A stretch of 13,197 nucleotides of DNA from Thermoplasmatota archaeon. Lineage in GTDB: Archaea > Thermoplasmatota > Thermoplasmata > GCA-020350865 > JAUVCJ01. The translations under genes were made by a program, and so were the position numbers. This document shows positions 10,731 through 13,197 of the stretch, piece after piece. Within the stretch, counting starts at the first letter, position 1. The number at the start of each line of letters is the position of its first letter. The notes below the pieces were generated by a model. It was not told the origin of the DNA. It made no database searches and worked only from the letters and a program-made list of their open reading frames with translations. The stretch covers positions 1 to 13,197 of the forward strand of contig JAUVCJ010000040.1 of assembly GCA_030595765.1 (NCBI GenBank), written 5' to 3'.

Positions 10731-13197
10731 ATGGTTTTTATGGGGCTTCCAGCCAGAGATAGACAGGAGTTGCTTGAGCGCATAGCCGAGCTTGCAGACC
10801 TAGGCAGCGATGTTGGTGGCCTTGAAGATATGCTGGAAGAGAGACCTGATGAGCTTCACAGGGAGCTGGATAGGAAGTTCGATGAGCTGGATGGCGATGT
10901 TATCCTGATAGACGACATTTTGGACGAAACACCTAGCGAACCTGAGATCAAGATCACGAAAGTCGACAGCGCTATTGCCAAGGAGCAGGCTGAGATCGAG
11001 GCTGAGCCAGACATTAAAGCTGAAGCAATGGGCAAGACATTGCAAGTAACAGACATTGAACCAATCATTGAGCAAGACCTTGAAGATGATATTGTAACTG
11101 AACAAGACCACGAAGATGGCGCTGAAATAGAGAGCGAGCATATTGTAGTTGAAAAGCCAGAAAGCGAAACTGGACATGGGCTAGAAGATGATGCTGAAAT
11201 AGAGAGCAAGCAAATTGTCGTAGAAAAGCCAGATAGCGAAAATGAGCCAGAGCCTGAGGCTGAGCCCGGAGACGGCGCTGAAATAGAAAGCGAACATATT
11301 GTCGTAGAAAAGCCAGATAGCGAAAATGAGCCAGAGCCTGAGGCTGAGCCTGAAGATGGCGCTGAAATAGAAAGTGAATCGATTGTCGTGGAAGAATCTG
11401 AAACCAGGATGGATACAGAGCCTGTAAGCTCTCAATTAGAAGAACCAGTAACAATCACTTCGGCACAAGCTGAAACCAAGCTAGAAAATGAAATGGTCAG
11501 GCCTGATGATGAAGCTACAATAGAGCAGAGCCCAGATGTCAATAACGATGAAAACCTCGATGAAGAGGATGCAGATGTAGAAGAACATGATAATGGCGAA
11601 GAAGATGCCAAAGATGTCGAAGAGGGTGAAGAGGAAGAAAGTGATGATGATGCTGATGACCTTCTGGAAATGGGCAAGCCATCGCATATGATCAGCCCAG
11701 AACCCGTCACAGAATTGGTCAGCATTGATGAGGAGGACTTCCCAGAGGTTATGGAGGTCGAAGCCATAATAGAGGATGACCAGGCCGAGCCAACTAACGA
11801 GATCTCACCACCTGAGAAGGAGCCTGCAGATATCGAGACCGAACCTGCAATTAAATTGATACCTCTTGGAAAAGTTGTTGAAAAGCCTGTGGACGTAACC
11901 AATGAAGAACTAAGCCAGGATGAAGCAAAGCCTGTTGATTTGGTAGAAGAGCAAGAACTTGTGCCTGTTACAGAAACAGAAACAGAAAAAAAAGAAAAAG
12001 AAGAAACAGAACAGATACCAGAACCAGAAGAACCTAGCGAATCAGCAGAGAGTGTTCCAGCAGATACTGAGCTCGCAGAGGAAAAACCCACCGAAATGGT
12101 TGATGAACCTAAGGAGCCACCAGTTGAAGAAACAGCGGAAGATGCACCAGATGAGCAGGGAGCTGAGACAGAAGAACCGGACGAGCCAGCAGAGACTGAG
12201 ATTGCAGAAGAAAAACCTGCAGAAGCAGTAGAAGAACCTGAGAAGCCACCAGTAGAAGAAACGGCTGAAGAGACACTTGAAGATACAACAGAAGATGCGG
12301 TGGAAGAAATAGCTGATGAGCAGTTACCAGAACCTGATGAGCCTCCAGAACAAGACCTGACAGAGGGTGTGGCTGAACAGGAGATTGAGGATGAGACGGG
12401 TTCCATTACCCTCATCGATGATGTAGAGGAAGAGGTTGGAGATGTTGCTGGATCTGATATTGAGCCTGAAGCAGAGACTGAGCCTGAAAAGGAACTAAAA
12501 GAGGACCTTGAGGAACAGCCGGATATTGCTGAGCTTACAATTCATGATGCAATGGATGACGATGATGGTGGCGAGGCTACAATTATGATCGGAGGCGGGA
12601 AGCCAAAGGTTAAAATGAGCAAGCCAAAAGCTACTGGAAAGGGCGATAAAGAACTAGATATTGGAGAAGAAGATGATGAAGATTATGAAAAAACGGGTCA
12701 TGGTGGCAAGAGGCCACATCATAAAAAGAAAAAGAGTGGTAGGTCACGTGGTGTCATGGCAGTGGCCATGGTATTGATCCTGATCGGAGTGGTGCTTGGA
12801 GGCTATCTTGTAACTGACAACCCAAAGCCTGTCGCTGACCTTATGATAACGCCACTGGACCCGGATACCGGCGAGACCATCATGTTCGATGCAAGCGCAT
12901 CTAGCGACCTTGGCTCCATTCTGGAAGCTGGTGGCATCGTCCAGTACGAGTGGGACTTCGGAGATGGTAGCAACCCCTACATCGAGAATAAGGCCAGCCA
13001 CGAAGATGGCGCCTTTGATGGAATAACCACTCATTATTACCTGCAGAGCGACGTCTATCAGGTGTCGATCAAAACAATCGATGCAGCGGGTCAGCAAATG
13101 GTGGTCGAGAAGGAGGTCAATGTCAAGGAACTGATACTGGACATGCCCACCCAAAAGATAAGGATCGGCGACAACGGCACCTACCAAGTGACTGGCA
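10731..13197 (+). CDS. Very long acidic membrane-anchored protein with extracellular PKD domain, 3' end outside window
   Basis: One frame stays open for 822 codons to the right edge with no stop. Residues 4-53 look like amphipathic helices (RQELLERIAELADL and following). Residues about 54-650 are a low-complexity Glu/Asp/Pro-rich region, probably disordered, with two tandem repeats. A basic stretch follows (KRPHHKKKKSGRSR, 660-673), then one membrane segment (GVMAVAMVLILIGVVLGGYL, 674-693). Residues about 700-800 form a PKD-type beta-sandwich with FDASASSD (719-726) and YEWDFGDGS (739-747). The basic residues before the membrane segment predict a cytoplasmic N-terminus, so about 670 acidic residues would be inside the cell and the PKD domain outside. 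PKD domains usually mediate surface binding; the role of the acidic tail is unknown. Translation could start at 10731 or 10740; the promoter argues against the ATG at 10719. The antisense strand has a Ser-rich open frame that is only a shadow. Confidence 0.85.
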   Translation, partial: MVFMGLPARDRQELLERIAELADLGSDVGGLEDMLEERPDELHRELDRKFDELDGDVILIDDILDETPSEPEIKITKVDSAIAKEQAEIEAEPDIKAEAMGKTLQVTDIEPIIEQDLEDDIVTEQDHEDGAEIESEHIVVEKPESETGHGLEDDAEIESKQIVVEKPDSENEPEPEAEPGDGAEIESEHIVVEKPDSENEPEPEAEPEDGAEIESESIVVEESETRMDTEPVSSQLEEPVTITSAQAETKLENEMVRPDDEATIEQSPDVNNDENLDEEDADVEEHDNGEEDAKDVEEGEEEESDDDADDLLEMGKPSHMISPEPVTELVSIDEEDFPEVMEVEAIIEDDQAEPTNEISPPEKEPADIETEPAIKLIPLGKVVEKPVDVTNEELSQDEAKPVDLVEEQELVPVTETETEKKEKEETEQIPEPEEPSESAESVPADTELAEEKPTEMVDEPKEPPVEETAEDAPDEQGAETEEPDEPAETEIAEEKPAEAVEEPEKPPVEETAEETLEDTTEDAVEEIADEQLPEPDEPPEQDLTEGVAEQEIEDETGSITLIDDVEEEVGDVAGSDIEPEAETEPEKELKEDLEEQPDIAELTIHDAMDDDDGGEATIMIGGGKPKVKMSKPKATGKGDKELDIGEEDDEDYEKTGHGGKRPHHKKKKSGRSRGVMAVAMVLILIGVVLGGYLVTDNPKPVADLMITPLDPDTGETIMFDASASSDLGSILEAGGIVQYEWDFGDGSNPYIENKASHEDGAFDGITTHYYLQSDVYQVSIKTIDAAGQQMVVEKEVNVKELILDMPTQKIRIGDNGTYQVTG
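11121..11393. repeat. 84-bp tandem repeat in the acidic protein gene
   Basis: Units begin with GCTGAAATAGA at 11121 (72 bp, diverged), 11193 (84 bp), 11277 (84 bp) and 11361 (partial, about 33 bp). The two full units are nearly identical and each encodes 28 residues, beginning AEIES, continuing IVVEKPDSENEPEPEAEP and ending with an acidic GDG or EDG. Near-identity suggests recent duplication. The frame is preserved. Confidence 0.88.
12069..12272. repeat. 129-bp diverged direct repeat in the acidic protein gene
   Basis: The segment starting at 12069 (ELAEEKP, then EPPVEETAE) recurs from 12198 (EIAEEKP, then KPPVEETAE), 129 bp later. The copies are similar over about 75 bp and more diverged than the 84-bp repeat, so this looks like an older duplication. 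Confidence 0.65.

Noticed and set aside
11432..12415. 327-residue Ser-rich open frame on the minus strand
   Set aside because: It is the antisense of GAA/GAG/CCA-rich codons of the acidic protein, which yields Ser-rich sequence by composition. It lacks domains, a start site or a promoter, while the plus frame has a TATA box, a membrane segment and a PKD domain.

Overview
The window looks archaeal. It carries a group II chaperonin (thermosome), an archaeal-type GTP cyclohydrolase (MptA/FolE2 superfamily), an M29-like aminopeptidase and several TTTATATA-type TATA boxes. At least two promoters are placed so that the mRNA would be leaderless or nearly so, while genes inside operons have textbook GGAGGT Shine-Dalgarno sites. 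A lipoate ligase with an archaeal-style accessory domain and a PKD-domain surface protein would suit a Thermoplasmatota-type archaeon, but no rRNA or taxon marker is present, so this is inference.

Layout. (1) 1-2856, minus strand: a tight operon read right to left. It holds a lipoate-protein ligase fused to a cysteine-rich DUF116 domain, then a PHP phosphoesterase fused to a winged helix, then the start of a helix-turn-helix protein that runs off the left edge. The genes are joined by ATGA stop/start overlaps. (2) 3055-5090, minus: GTP cyclohydrolase MptA and an M29-like aminopeptidase. (3) 5298-6938, minus: the thermosome subunit, followed by a gap with a 13-bp stem inverted repeat and a 21-bp-spaced direct repeat. 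(4) 6939-7245: a divergent promoter region with a dyad near the likely start of the isomerase transcript. (5) 7246-8001, plus: a sugar isomerase/endonuclease IV-like TIM barrel, whose 3' end overlaps the end of a minus-strand CPBP (CAAX-type) membrane protease (7966-9369). (6) 9654-10622, minus: a short PLP threonine dehydratase. (7) 10731 to the right edge, plus: a very long, open acidic protein with a single membrane anchor and a PKD domain. It shares a compact divergent promoter with the dehydratase.

The genes do not form one pathway. The 1-2856 operon is the most unusual unit: cofactor attachment, a putative Fe-S/cysteine domain, a metal phosphoesterase and two putative DNA-binding domains are co-transcribed. 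A second theme is in-frame tandem repetition. Four different proteins carry separate repeats (11, 21, 18/36 and 84 or 129 bp units) inside linkers or disordered parts, and one of these (11 bp, not a multiple of 3) could switch a domain on and off.
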